Part shown: piece by piece, positions 25,706-34,229 of the stretch
How the letters are laid out: every line of letters starts with the position of its first letter
Position numbering within the stretch: the first letter of the stretch is position 1
Assembly: GCF_020253525.1 (NCBI RefSeq)
Contig: NZ_JADCBK010000048.1
Location: 1 to 54,181, forward strand
Direction: 5' to 3'
Source of the DNA: Aquidulcibacter sp.
GTDB lineage: Bacteria; Pseudomonadota; Alphaproteobacteria; Caulobacterales; Aquidulcibacteraceae
DNA: 54,181 nt
Program-made: the position numbers and the translations under genes
The notes under the pieces: model-generated
What the model was told of the DNA's origin: nothing
What the model saw: the letters and a program-made list of their open reading frames with translations, nothing else
Database searches by the model: none

Positions 25706-26139
25706 CGCCGCACTCCTAGTTTAATTTGTGAATATCTTACTCATTTGAAATAGGCTTGCCACTGATGTCAAACAGCTCCAAGTTGTCTCTTGCGAATGCT
25801 CAAAATTCCAAACTGAACTAAGCTTATCAGATTATAAGTATCATGGGCAGTGCTGCAGAAGGAAAATCGAAACTCAGAACTGTCTAGCAATTACGAGAAG
25901 TGTAAGCCATTGAGTTCAGAATGCGGGACCGTAAAACATCAAGTTAGGTGCACAGTCTTTCTATATTGCGTCTCGGCTACAGCCGGATTGACAAAGTATT
26001 ACAGGCGATGCAGTGCAGAACGATCATGTTTAATTTCAACCGCTTTCAAGGTTGGCGGTGCATGACGAGGCGTTATAAGACTGCGTTCGTTAGCAACATT
26101 GAAGGCGTTTTTGGTTATCAAATTAAGGACACTCGGTAA
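25706..26139. promoter_or_regulatory. Divergent intergenic region before the methyltransferase-like gene
   Basis: About 430 bases between divergent genes, A+T-rich. It should contain promoters for the 922-residue glycosyltransferase gene and for the gene at 26140. A short plus-strand frame (25948-26139) is in phase with the latter and ends in TAA immediately before its ATG, but its translation shows no recognisable domain. I could not assign promoter boxes. Confidence 0.35.
25713..25717 (-). promoter_or_regulatory. Ribosome-binding site for the TTG start of the two-module glycosyltransferase
   Basis: On the minus strand AGGAG lies seven bases before the TTG at 25705. No ATG is available near the beginning of the frame, so this site decides the start. 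Confidence 0.7.
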
Positions 26140-26988
26140 ATGGCCGTTTCTCTCGCCTCAAATCGCAGACCACTCCTGGAGATGCTTGAAGGGCATGGGC
26201 TAGCCGTTAATGCAACAGCTTCGCTAGATGAGTTCCCAAATGCCCAATCCGTCACAAACCTCAAAATCAAGCCGCCCAGATATCCATCGTCTGGTAGAAA
26301 TGGCAATACATGCGTAAACATAGCTGGATTAAAGACTGAAGATTTCGATTTTGCAGCCTTTCATCAATCAATTAATTTCCTTTCAAACCCAGTTCTTGCT
26401 ATTAAGGAAATCGTTGGCCGCCTCAAGCCAAATGGGCGGCTTTACTTTGGTATAAACAAGCGCGAGTTCTGCCCCGATGTCTTTCGGCCTGTGACATCTC
26501 TAAGCCACCTACTTCAGGATTTTCAGCGTCAAACTGTTGATATTTCCGATGAGCATATGCTCGCTTTTGTGTATGCTTGGAACCAAGCGATCTTTGATGA
26601 CCCCTACAATATAAGCCGCGTGCTGAAGTTTATGTGGGACAATGAAATTGAACAAATTGATAGGGTTGTGCAGCGGAGGATTGCCAAAAGCAACCTTAAG
26701 ACTGTTGAAAAAATTTTGGATGCAGAAGTTGATTTGTGCGCGCAACATGTGTTTGATTTGCCATTAATAATGGAAGTCATGCATTTTATAAATTTGGAGC
26801 TTGATCTAAATTTCGCGCCGATACACGTTGCTTTAACAAAGGGATTGCTCAACGAGCATGCCATTGTTTTTGAAAATCTTCCCGCAGCTGCGAGTACTGA
26901 GGATCCTGCTTGGAGGACAAACCTGAAGATTTTAGAGGGCTTTAAAAGGCTATATGACGTGGAGGTCATGCTTGAGAATGAATTCTAG
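26140..26988 (+). CDS. Degenerate methyltransferase-like protein
   Basis: A 282-residue protein resembling the Methyltransf_11-type proteins often found in O-antigen and rhamnan loci. The stretch INFLSNPVLAIKEIVGRLKP, then NGRLYFGINKREFCPD and FRPVTSLSHLLQDF, corresponds to the usual HVIEHVPDP...LKPGGxLxLxIPDKRY...FRPxT region. However, the family's SAM-binding LEIGP-type motif is not visible (VSLASNRRPLLEM sits in its place) and the HxxEH block reads FHQSINF. Catalysis is therefore doubtful: it may be a pseudoenzyme, a decaying gene or a distant functional variant. The ATG follows directly on an in-frame TAA. The gene is A+T-rich relative to the housekeeping flanks. Confidence 0.6.
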   Translation: MAVSLASNRRPLLEMLEGHGLAVNATASLDEFPNAQSVTNLKIKPPRYPSSGRNGNTCVNIAGLKTEDFDFAAFHQSINFLSNPVLAIKEIVGRLKPNGRLYFGINKREFCPDVFRPVTSLSHLLQDFQRQTVDISDEHMLAFVYAWNQAIFDDPYNISRVLKFMWDNEIEQIDRVVQRRIAKSNLKTVEKILDAEVDLCAQHVFDLPLIMEVMHFINLELDLNFAPIHVALTKGLLNEHAIVFENLPAAASTEDPAWRTNLKILEGFKRLYDVEVMLENEF

Positions 26989-27112
26989 TCTGCTTACCAC
27001 TACCGAGTGGCCACTTTGTTCCATTTTAACAGAAGACAATAAATTCCTTCGCATCATTTTCTTGCCACTTTCTGGCTAGAATCTGGTGCGCGTACCCGGA
27101 CGGAAATCTTAA

Positions 27113-28300
27113 CTAAACGCCATTCCGCCCGGCAAAATTGCGAACCGTCTCGACGATGTAATCCTGGGTATCCTCATCCAAATCCGGGTGCATGGGTAGA
27201 GAAATGACAAGATCGGCTTTGGCTTCTGTTACGGGAAGACCGCCCGGGCCAACCGGGAAACGGCTATAAACATCCTGCTTGTGGATTGGGATCGGGTAAT
27301 AAGCCGCTGTCGGCACGCCACGGCTCTTGGCATAGGCAGCTAGGCCATCACGATCAGGCACTTCTATTGTATATTGCGCCCACGTGGACACGCCGCCTTC
27401 AATGACTGTCGGCACAACCACGCTGTCGCCGAGAAGCTTATTATAACGGGCAGCAATCCGATTACGGGCTTCGATTTCGTCCGCAAAAACCGCTAGCTTT
27501 TCCAAAAGGATGGCGGCCTGAACCGTGTCGAGGCGGGAATTCATGCCGATGCGAATGTTGAGATATTTCGGATCATGCTCGAAGGTTTTTCCAACCAGGT
27601 CGCTCTTGGTTGCTTTGCCATGTACGCGCAGCGAATCCATCACTTCCCACAACGCATAATCATCGGTCAGCACAGCACCGCCATCGCCATAACAGCCCAA
27701 TGGCTTTGCGGGGAAGAAGCTTGTGGTGGCGACATCGGCCCAGTGAATGGGATGCTTGCCGTGGAGTGTGCAGCCAAAGCCTTGGGCGGAGTCCGCGATC
27801 AGCTTCAGGCCATATTTTTTTGCGATAGCCGAAATCTCTGGATAATTGGCGGGCTGGCCGAACAAATCGACCGCAATGATTACTTTGGGCTTCAACTTGC
27901 CTTCAGCAATGACTGCCTCAATCGATGCCTCGAGATGGGCTGGATTGAGATTATAGGTCACAGGATCAACGTCGACAAAAACAGGGGTCGCGCCCAGCCA
28001 AGGCACAACTTCGCCCGTCGCAGCGAAGGTAAAGCTTGGACAGAAAACGGCGTCGCCTGTCCGAATGTGCCAGGCCATCAATGGCAAGACCAAAGCGTCG
28101 GTGCCATTAGCGCAGGACAACGCATATTTCGCCTGCCCGAATTCTGCCAAGGCCGCCTCAAAGGCTTGGACCTGTGGACCCATGATATAGGCACCACCAT
28201 TGATCACGCCCATTACCGCTTCATCAATGCGACTTCCAAGCCTACGGCGTTGGGCCAACAGATCGATAAAGCCAATCGGGGGACGGGTGTTCTCAGTCAT
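27113..28300 (-). CDS. DegT/DnrJ/EryC1/StrS aminotransferase, WlbC/WbpE-like
   Basis: A 395-residue PLP-dependent sugar aminotransferase. PLP lysine in TSFFPAKPLGCYGDGGAV (K199); cofactor-side LIADSAQGFGCTLHGK (167-182) and ALSCANGTDAL (60-70). The opening FIDLLAQRRRL...GGAYIMGPQVQAFE is characteristic of the WbpE/WlbC group, which aminates UDP-2-acetamido-3-keto-glucuronate. The neighbouring Gfo/Idh/MocA oxidoreductase is the kind of enzyme that makes that 3-keto sugar, which supports the call. The UDP-GlcNAc 6-dehydrogenase (WbpA) and the 3-N-acetyltransferase (WbpD) that complete the pathway were not seen beside it. ATG at 28300 is preferred; a GTG four codons upstream is possible. Confidence 0.9.
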   Translation of the reverse strand: MTENTRPPIGFIDLLAQRRRLGSRIDEAVMGVINGGAYIMGPQVQAFEAALAEFGQAKYALSCANGTDALVLPLMAWHIRTGDAVFCPSFTFAATGEVVPWLGATPVFVDVDPVTYNLNPAHLEASIEAVIAEGKLKPKVIIAVDLFGQPANYPEISAIAKKYGLKLIADSAQGFGCTLHGKHPIHWADVATTSFFPAKPLGCYGDGGAVLTDDYALWEVMDSLRVHGKATKSDLVGKTFEHDPKYLNIRIGMNSRLDTVQAAILLEKLAVFADEIEARNRIAARYNKLLGDSVVVPTVIEGGVSTWAQYTIEVPDRDGLAAYAKSRGVPTAAYYPIPIHKQDVYSRFPVGPGGLPVTEAKADLVISLPMHPDLDEDTQDYIVETVRNFAGRNGV

Positions 28301-28426
28301 GGTTTGTACCACTCAATCTCAAACTAGGCCGCAAACAGGGCGTGGCTGCCTCATACGCCATGAATTGGGGGATTACTGCAAGCTACCACAGAAGGTCACA
28401 TCACTTTTGGCAACCAAGCACAACAA

Positions 28427-29347
28427 TCAGGCGCGGGTGGCAGTATCGATTGCTTCTGCAATCCGCACCGCTGCGGCGCCATCGACCGCCGAAATTGCAA
28501 CTTGGCGCTCGCCGAGAATGGCAGCGATAAAGTCCGCCGTGGCTGCCCCCATGGGATCGGGAATGCGGGTTGCAAAATCTGCATGCAGGCCAAAGCCGGG
28601 CCCGTCGCTGAAGCTTTTAGCAATGAAATCAATCGCCACCTCGCCGCCCGCATAATTGATCGTCATGCGGCGGTCACGCTCTTCCGCTGCCCGGCTTGCG
28701 AGGAAGCGGGCTTCACCGCCGCCTTCAAACGTTAAGACAGCCTCGACCGCATCTGGATTGTCTGGCTGGCCAGCCAAGCGTGTTGCTGTGATTGCAACCG
28801 GTTCAGCACGAAACAGCAAGCGCGCCAAATCAATATCATGGACCATTAAGTCTAACGTGACCGACACATCGGCACCACGAACACTCGGCAACCCAACACG
28901 CGTTGCGTGCAACAAGCTTGGCCGCTCCTCAACCTCAAACAGACCCATGGCTTGGAAAATATAGCGCTCTTGATGGCCCGCCTGCAGCACGAGGCCCCGT
29001 TCGGCGGCATGCTGGCAAAGAATATCCGCATCCGCAGATGTCGCGGCTAAAGGCTTTTCGACCAAGCAATGCTTACCCGCATCAATTGCGGCACGGGCCA
29101 CCCCACCATGGGCGATGGCCGGGGTGGCAACCACAAGTGCATCGACTTCAGCGAGAATAGCTGAGAGCTCTGTAAAGGCTTGGGTTTGCATTTCTGAGGC
29201 CAAGGCCTCTGCACGCTCGGCACTCAGATCGAAGATCCCCACTAACGTGGCCCGTGGATTGGCTTTGATCTTATTGGCATGATTACGGCCAAATACGCCG
29301 GCACCCGCTACACCAATTCGGACCTGCTGCATGGAAACGTCTGACAC
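28427..29347 (-). CDS. Gfo/Idh/MocA-family oxidoreductase, WlbA/WbpB-like
   Basis: A 306-residue NAD(P)-dependent sugar dehydrogenase. The Rossmann site VAGAGVFGRNH is at about 13-23, the EKPLA motif with its conserved lysine lies near residue 98, and the C-terminal half has the family's beta-sheet with a conserved histidine in MVHDIDLARLL. Next to a WbpE-like aminotransferase it most likely oxidises C3 of a UDP-N-acetylhexuronate. A role in myo-inositol or another sugar is the alternative. A GTG start at 29347 has AGAAGG eight bases upstream; an ATG five codons later is possible. The 126-base gap to the aminotransferase holds no obvious gene. Confidence 0.85.
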   Translation of the reverse strand: MSDVSMQQVRIGVAGAGVFGRNHANKIKANPRATLVGIFDLSAERAEALASEMQTQAFTELSAILAEVDALVVATPAIAHGGVARAAIDAGKHCLVEKPLAATSADADILCQHAAERGLVLQAGHQERYIFQAMGLFEVEERPSLLHATRVGLPSVRGADVSVTLDLMVHDIDLARLLFRAEPVAITATRLAGQPDNPDAVEAVLTFEGGGEARFLASRAAEERDRRMTINYAGGEVAIDFIAKSFSDGPGFGLHADFATRIPDPMGAATADFIAAILGERQVAISAVDGAAAVRIAEAIDTATRA

Positions 29348-29409
29348 GGGAAGAGCCTTCTGATAGGTCTCAAACGCAGGCGCTCCTGCATAAGAATTGC
29401 GACGAGTGG

Positions 29410-30549
29410 CTAATGTGCTTTTAGCCGGTCTGCAACCCGCAACACTTCGGCGAAGGCCAGAAACAAATGGTAGAAGGTCGAGGTCGGCATGGCTTGCGCG
29501 ATGGGCTTACCCGCTTGATCAAACGCATCAATCCAGCCCCCTAAAGGCTCCACCGCCAGATAGTGGTTGAGCAAGAGCTGCAAAGTTGGCCGCAAAACGG
29601 GAACAGGATCCGCTCCTGTCAATTCAAAAAGAGCCACGGCGGCCTTCAAACGCTCGGTATTCGGCCAAGTTCGCGAACCCGCATCGACAAACCGCCCATC
29701 ATCTAGGATGACATTATAGGTGGCAGCACGTGCGTGATCGACGCCCTTTTCCTCGCCGAATGCAATCAAGCCTTCCACCTGTTCGGTGACGTCCACGCCC
29801 AATAACTTATGGGCGGAGGCCAATATCCAAGCCCATTCAAACTGATGACCGGGCTCTACCCAATGGCCTTTCTCGTCGGCCAGTCGGTCAAGATTATCGT
29901 CGAAATACTCGCATAAGGTCCGACGCGCTGGGTCATAAAAATGTCCGTTAAACAGGCCGATGATTTCGTGTGCCAATCGGGCGAAAATCGGGTCTTGCGT
30001 GCTTTCAAAGCAAGCCAAGCAAGCTTCCAAAGAATGCATGTGCGGGTTTTGTAGCCGGGGCCCTTTAGCTGGAATTTGATGCCAAAACCCAAGCTTTGGA
30101 TGGCGCATCTTCGTGTCGATCAAAGCGACAGTCTGGTGCATGTATTCCAAGACATCCGGCGTGGGTGAAATGCGATAAAACCAGCCGAGCGAGAACAGGG
30201 CGAACGCATTGTCATAAAGGTCCGTGGTCGGATCAAGAATTTGATTATCCGACGTAACAAGTTTGGCCCAGCCTAAATCGGGCCCCTGCCAACAATGAGA
30301 CACCATTGCGTCATACATTTTTTTGGCGTGCGTAATGCCCGGCTGCCAACCAAGAAGATAGGCGTGGGAATAGACATAAACTTGCCGACAGAAAACCCGA
30401 ACACGCTTAAAGCCCGGGTCAGAAGAGCCACCGTCTAGTGCCAGCTCCTCGACTGGCCCACCATGAACCCGGTCCCACCCGCGATCTGCCCATAAGGGCA
30501 GTGCGTGGTCAAACATCCAAGACCGTAGGCGCTTGATCTCCAAGTCCAT
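29410..30549 (-). CDS. AGE-family isomerase/epimerase, probable mannose-6-phosphate isomerase
   Basis: A 379-residue (alpha/alpha)6-barrel protein of the N-acylglucosamine 2-epimerase superfamily. Visible family motifs are RVFCRQVYVYSHAYLLGW (51-68), the NPHMHSLEACLA histidine stretch mid-protein, and WVEPGHQFEWAWIL, with the histidines proposed to act as acid/base. It is 21 bases downstream of the phosphomannomutase gene in a GDP-mannose operon, and no classical ManA was seen in the window. The likeliest job is therefore interconversion of fructose 6-phosphate and mannose 6-phosphate, or of the free sugars. N-acetylglucosamine or cellobiose epimerisation are alternatives. GAGGGG lies nine bases before the ATG. 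Confidence 0.85.
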   Translation of the reverse strand: MDLEIKRLRSWMFDHALPLWADRGWDRVHGGPVEELALDGGSSDPGFKRVRVFCRQVYVYSHAYLLGWQPGITHAKKMYDAMVSHCWQGPDLGWAKLVTSDNQILDPTTDLYDNAFALFSLGWFYRISPTPDVLEYMHQTVALIDTKMRHPKLGFWHQIPAKGPRLQNPHMHSLEACLACFESTQDPIFARLAHEIIGLFNGHFYDPARRTLCEYFDDNLDRLADEKGHWVEPGHQFEWAWILASAHKLLGVDVTEQVEGLIAFGEEKGVDHARAATYNVILDDGRFVDAGSRTWPNTERLKAAVALFELTGADPVPVLRPTLQLLLNHYLAVEPLGGWIDAFDQAGKPIAQAMPTSTFYHLFLAFAEVLRVADRLKAH

Positions 30550-30570
30550 GTTCCGGTGCCCCTCTAAGGC

Positions 30571-32103
30571 CTAGACCGTTTGATTATAATGGCCGACTTC
30601 TGAGAAGGCAGACAGACGTGGCTTGGCTTCCTCATGGAAGAGGGCGCGCATGTCGGCATCTGAAACAGTGCTCTCAACTACGACCACCAATTCAGGCTTG
30701 TTCGAGGAAGCCCGCACAAGCACAAATGAGCCGTCTTCCAGCGTTACACGTGCGCCATTGACCGTGTTTACATCGCGGATAGCGCGCCCAAGGATTTTCC
30801 CGCCAGCAGCAGCCAGCGCCACATAGTCGGCCACGACGCGATCGATGACCCCATATTTCACTTCATCCCCGCAGTGGGCGGACATGGTGAGCGAGGTCCA
30901 GGTCAGCGGCAGTTTCTGCTTCATCTCAGAAAGCTTGGCCCCACCAGCCCGATCTAACATCGCCAAGATCACACGGGCCGCGACCAAAGCGTCATCATAG
31001 CCGCGTCCATAGGGTGCGCGCAGGAAGAAATGGCCAGACTTCTCAAAGCCCGCCAGAGCATTGAGCTCATTGGTACGGCGCTTAATATAGGAATGGCCGG
31101 TCTTCCAATAGTCAACCTTGGCGCCGTTCGCCTTCAAAACCGGATCAATCTCATATGCCCCTGTGGACTTCACATCGACGACAAAGGTTGCGTTTGGATG
31201 CAAGGCACTCATGTCTCGGGCGAGAAGGAGGCCGATCTTATCGGCAAAAATCTCTTCCCCTGAATCATCAACCACCCCACAGCGGTCGCCATCGCCATCA
31301 AAGCCCAAGGCCAGCTCTGCCCCTGTCGCACGCACGGTCTCGGCCATCGCGTGGAGCATTTCTTCGTCTTCTGGGTTGGGGTTATATTTCGGGAAGGTCC
31401 AATCGAGATCGCAATCCATCTCGACAACTTCTGCGCCCATCCGACGCAAGGCATCAGGCGCATAAGCCCCCGCCGCCCCATTGCCGCAAGCGACAACAAC
31501 TTTGATCGGACGGCTGAGCTTGAAATCACCCACCGCGTCGGCAATGTAACGCTCACGCATGCCTTCAACGCGCGTGAGGCTGCCGCCGGGTCGTTCAACA
31601 AACGAACCTGACAAAACGATGTCGCGCAGTTTGCCCATTTCATCGGGGCCGAAGGTCAAAGGCTTTTGCGCGCCCATTTTGACGCCGGTCCAGCCATTTT
31701 CATTGTGACTTGCCGTGACCATCGCCACGGCGGGTGCGTCCAAGGCGAACTGTGCGTAATAGGCCACTGGCGATAGCGCCAATCCAATATCCAAAACTTC
31801 ACAGCCCGCTTGCATCAACCCAATGGTCAAAGCTTGCTTGATCGACAACGAGTAAAAGCGGAAGTCATGACCGACGACAACGCGGCTCGCGCCATACTCA
31901 TGCAACAAGGTGCCGAGGCCCAGACCCAAGGCCTGCACCCCCAGAAAATTCAACTCAGGCGCTTTTGCATTGCCCTGAATGCCAAACCACCAACGGGCAT
32001 CATACTCACGGAAGCCAGTGGCTTTCACCAAAGGATTCATCTCAAATTCGAGAGTATTGGTTGCCAAATCCGTCAAGGGTTTAGGCATCGTGGTGTTCGT
32101 CAT
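30571..32103 (-). CDS. Phosphomannomutase/phosphoglucomutase
   Basis: A 510-residue alpha-D-phosphohexomutase that interconverts mannose 6-phosphate and mannose 1-phosphate (or the glucose pair). The phosphoserine loop is TASHNENGWTG (S132), the metal-binding loop is GFDGDGDRCG (268-277), the sugar-binding loop GFEKSGHFF is in domain 3, and the phosphate-binding loop VRASSNKPELVV is in domain 4. All four domains are present. GGAG lies at a good distance before the ATG. It lies between purU and the AGE isomerase in the mannose operon and feeds the GDP-mannose enzyme encoded upstream. The symbol is left blank because manB, algC and pgm homologues cannot be told apart here. Confidence 0.95.
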   Translation of the reverse strand: MTNTTMPKPLTDLATNTLEFEMNPLVKATGFREYDARWWFGIQGNAKAPELNFLGVQALGLGLGTLLHEYGASRVVVGHDFRFYSLSIKQALTIGLMQAGCEVLDIGLALSPVAYYAQFALDAPAVAMVTASHNENGWTGVKMGAQKPLTFGPDEMGKLRDIVLSGSFVERPGGSLTRVEGMRERYIADAVGDFKLSRPIKVVVACGNGAAGAYAPDALRRMGAEVVEMDCDLDWTFPKYNPNPEDEEMLHAMAETVRATGAELALGFDGDGDRCGVVDDSGEEIFADKIGLLLARDMSALHPNATFVVDVKSTGAYEIDPVLKANGAKVDYWKTGHSYIKRRTNELNALAGFEKSGHFFLRAPYGRGYDDALVAARVILAMLDRAGGAKLSEMKQKLPLTWTSLTMSAHCGDEVKYGVIDRVVADYVALAAAGGKILGRAIRDVNTVNGARVTLEDGSFVLVRASSNKPELVVVVESTVSDADMRALFHEEAKPRLSAFSEVGHYNQTV

Positions 32104-32204
32104 CTTGTGAGCTCCAATTGAAGTGGCAGTGCACTAGCGCGGAATGCGGTTAGAATAAAGGGAATGACTTGTTGGGATGCGGGTTCTTGCGCACCCAAAT
32201 CTAG

Positions 32205-33071
32205 TTAGCGAAAAACTACTGTACGATGACCGGCCAAGAGAACACGATGTTCACAATGCCACCGGACCGCACGAGCGAGTACGGTGCATTCGAGATCGCG
32301 ACCAATTTCGATCAAATCATCGGGCGTATCGGAATGGGTGACGCGCTCTACCCCTTGCTCGATAATGGGTCCTTCGTCTAGATCGGCAGTCACATAATGA
32401 GCGCTCGCCCCGATCATTTTCACGCCCCGCGCATGCGCTTGGTGGTATGGTTTGGCCCCTTTAAATCCCGGCAAAAAGGAATGGTGGATATTGATACACC
32501 GGCCGTGCAGGGCTGCCACTGTCTCTGGCGTCAAGACTTGCATATAGCGGGCGAGCACCAAGAGATTGGCTCGATGCTCTTGCATAAAGGCTAGAAAGTC
32601 CGCCTCAGCTTGCGCTTTAGTCTCTGGACTTACAGGTCGATAAAGATAGGGCAATCCATGCCATTGGACTTCTTCACGTAGATCTTCATGATTGGATACA
32701 ACACCGACAATATCTGCCCGTAACCAGCCAGACCGCCAGCGGTGCAACAAATCATTCAGGCAATGGCCGGACTTAGAAACCGCCAGAACAATGCGTGGCT
32801 TCTCGCTGGTCGGATGAAACGCCCAATCCATCTTGTAGCGACGCGCGATAGGCGCAAAGCCAGCTTGCAACTCCATCAAGGGCAATGGGACAGACTCAGA
32901 GCTCGACTTGAAGGCCGTCCGCATGAAGAAATGGCCTTCAAGCTGATCATGGAAATGATCGGCTTCTTCAATGGTTAGTCCGCGGTCGGCGAGAAAGCGC
33001 GAGACAGCGGCAACAATACCTGTCTGGTCGGGACATCTGACCGTAAGAATGTAGTTGAAATCGCGTGGCAT
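32205..33071 (-). CDS. purU: Formyltetrahydrofolate deformylase
   Basis: Hydrolyses 10-formyltetrahydrofolate to formate and tetrahydrofolate, balancing one-carbon pools. The 288-residue protein has an N-terminal ACT domain (YILTVRCPDQTGIVAAVSRF, about 6-25) and a formyltransferase domain. The catalytic block INIHHSFLPGFKGAKPYHQA and the aspartate in LDEGPIIEQGVERV are both present. The ATG at 33071 is one base after the stop of the guanylyltransferase gene; a longer frame overlapping that gene has no support. Its presence inside a mannose operon is unusual and probably reflects chance operon joining. The ACT domain argues against it being a sugar N-formyltransferase. Confidence 0.93.
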   Translation of the reverse strand: MPRDFNYILTVRCPDQTGIVAAVSRFLADRGLTIEEADHFHDQLEGHFFMRTAFKSSSESVPLPLMELQAGFAPIARRYKMDWAFHPTSEKPRIVLAVSKSGHCLNDLLHRWRSGWLRADIVGVVSNHEDLREEVQWHGLPYLYRPVSPETKAQAEADFLAFMQEHRANLLVLARYMQVLTPETVAALHGRCINIHHSFLPGFKGAKPYHQAHARGVKMIGASAHYVTADLDEGPIIEQGVERVTHSDTPDDLIEIGRDLECTVLARAVRWHCEHRVLLAGHRTVVFR

Positions 33072-33072
33072 T

Positions 33073-34143
33073 TCAGCTCTTCGCTTTGAAGGCGTCCGCC
33101 GCGAGACGAACGTCTTGGGCACGATCCTTGTGCATGACCAAAATGCCTTGTGCCGTTGCGATGACGACGAGGTCTTCCACCCCAATCAAAGCGACCGGGG
33201 TTTCCTCTGAACGTACGAGGCAGCCTTGTGTATCGAACAAGGCGGTGGGTCCCTGGGAGACATTGGCGTTGGCGTCCTTTTCGGCCAAATCCCAGAGCGT
33301 CAGGAAGGAACCAACATCATTCCAGCCCATATCCACCGGGACCACAGCCGCGCGGTCAGTGGGTTCCATCACCGCATAATCGACCGAGATAGATGGGGCT
33401 TTTACAAAGGCGGCCTCGTCTAAATAAACACACCCTTCGTGCCGACGCCCCAAGGCGAGAGCCTCCCTTGCAGCCTTTAGAACCTCTGGGGCGTGCAGAT
33501 CGAGTTCTGCCAAAAACGCGCTGGCCTTGAAAAAGAAAATGCCCGCATTCCAAGCATAATGCCCATCGGCCAAATAAGCCTCAGCCGTAGCCAAATCTGG
33601 TTTTTCGCGGAAGGCTTCTACCGCAAACACACCTTCGCCGAGCGCTTCACCGCTTTTAATGTAGCCATAGCCAGTTTCAGGCGCGGTGGGGGTTACGGCG
33701 AAGGTGACAATGCGACCGTCTAGGGCCGCGGCACAGGCATTCAAACAGGCCCGATGCAAGTTTTCCGGGCGTGCAATCACGTGATCAGCAGGTAAGACCA
33801 GCATCAGCGCGTTTGGGTCCCGCTCGGCTTGTATCAGCGCGGCAATGGCGAGAGCTGGTGCTGTGTTGCGTGGCTTGGGCTCGAGCACGATTGTTGCTGC
33901 GTGTACCCCTTCTCGCTCAAGCTCCTCGCTGACCGGGCCGAGGTGGCTGAGGCCGCAAATGATGAGGGGTGCGCCAAATTGCGCGGCCTGATCGGCCGCA
34001 ACGCGCTGCAATGTTTGGCCAAACATGGTGGCTGCCCCAGCTAAGGCGTGGAACTGCTTGGGCTTGGTCTGCGTCGACAACGGCCAAAGGCGCGACCCAG
34101 CGCCGCCTGACAAGATAACCGGAGTAATCAAAGGGGATTGCAT
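33073..34143 (-). CDS. manC: Mannose-1-phosphate guanylyltransferase
   Basis: Makes GDP-mannose from mannose 1-phosphate and GTP. The signature VILSGGAGSRLWPLST followed by KPKQFHAL lies at the N-terminus. LPADHVIARPENLHRAC, the GYGYIKSGEAL region, FREKPDLATAEAYL and the YAVMEPTDRAAVVP-DMGWNDVGSF stretch are all in place. At 356 residues it has only the nucleotidyltransferase and left-handed helix parts, without the C-terminal isomerase domain of bifunctional AlgA/ManC proteins; that activity is probably supplied by the AGE-family gene. ATG at 34143 is preferred; an in-frame ATG at 34185 also exists. No GDP-mannose dehydratase gene was seen, so the product is probably used as mannose. Confidence 0.94.
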   Translation of the reverse strand: MQSPLITPVILSGGAGSRLWPLSTQTKPKQFHALAGAATMFGQTLQRVAADQAAQFGAPLIICGLSHLGPVSEELEREGVHAATIVLEPKPRNTAPALAIAALIQAERDPNALMLVLPADHVIARPENLHRACLNACAAALDGRIVTFAVTPTAPETGYGYIKSGEALGEGVFAVEAFREKPDLATAEAYLADGHYAWNAGIFFFKASAFLAELDLHAPEVLKAAREALALGRRHEGCVYLDEAAFVKAPSISVDYAVMEPTDRAAVVPVDMGWNDVGSFLTLWDLAEKDANANVSQGPTALFDTQGCLVRSEETPVALIGVEDLVVIATAQGILVMHKDRAQDVRLAADAFKAKS

Positions 34144-34229
34144 ATGTTTCGCCAAAAACTTGCCCTTAAACGCGGGGTTCGCCATCAAAGAACGGCAGTC
34201 CCATTATGGCTCAATTTCCCCCAGTCGAC

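Noticed and set aside
25948-26139. Plus-strand frame of 63 codons in phase with the methyltransferase-like gene
   Set aside because: It ends in TAA just before the ATG at 26140, shows no conserved motif and lacks a good ribosome site; kept only as a hint that a longer gene may have existed.
26997-27010. Hairpin CCACT-ACCG-AGTGG after the methyltransferase-like gene
   Set aside because: A five-base stem without a T-run directly behind it is too weak to call a terminator.
27575-28327. Plus-strand frame of 250 codons
   Set aside because: It lies antisense over the WbpE-like aminotransferase, whose motifs are intact, and its translation has no family features.
32205-33071. Sugar N-formyltransferase instead of PurU
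   Set aside because: The N-terminal ACT domain and the C-terminal PurU pattern (LDEGPIIEQGVERV) fit formyltetrahydrofolate deformylase; sugar formyltransferases lack the ACT domain.
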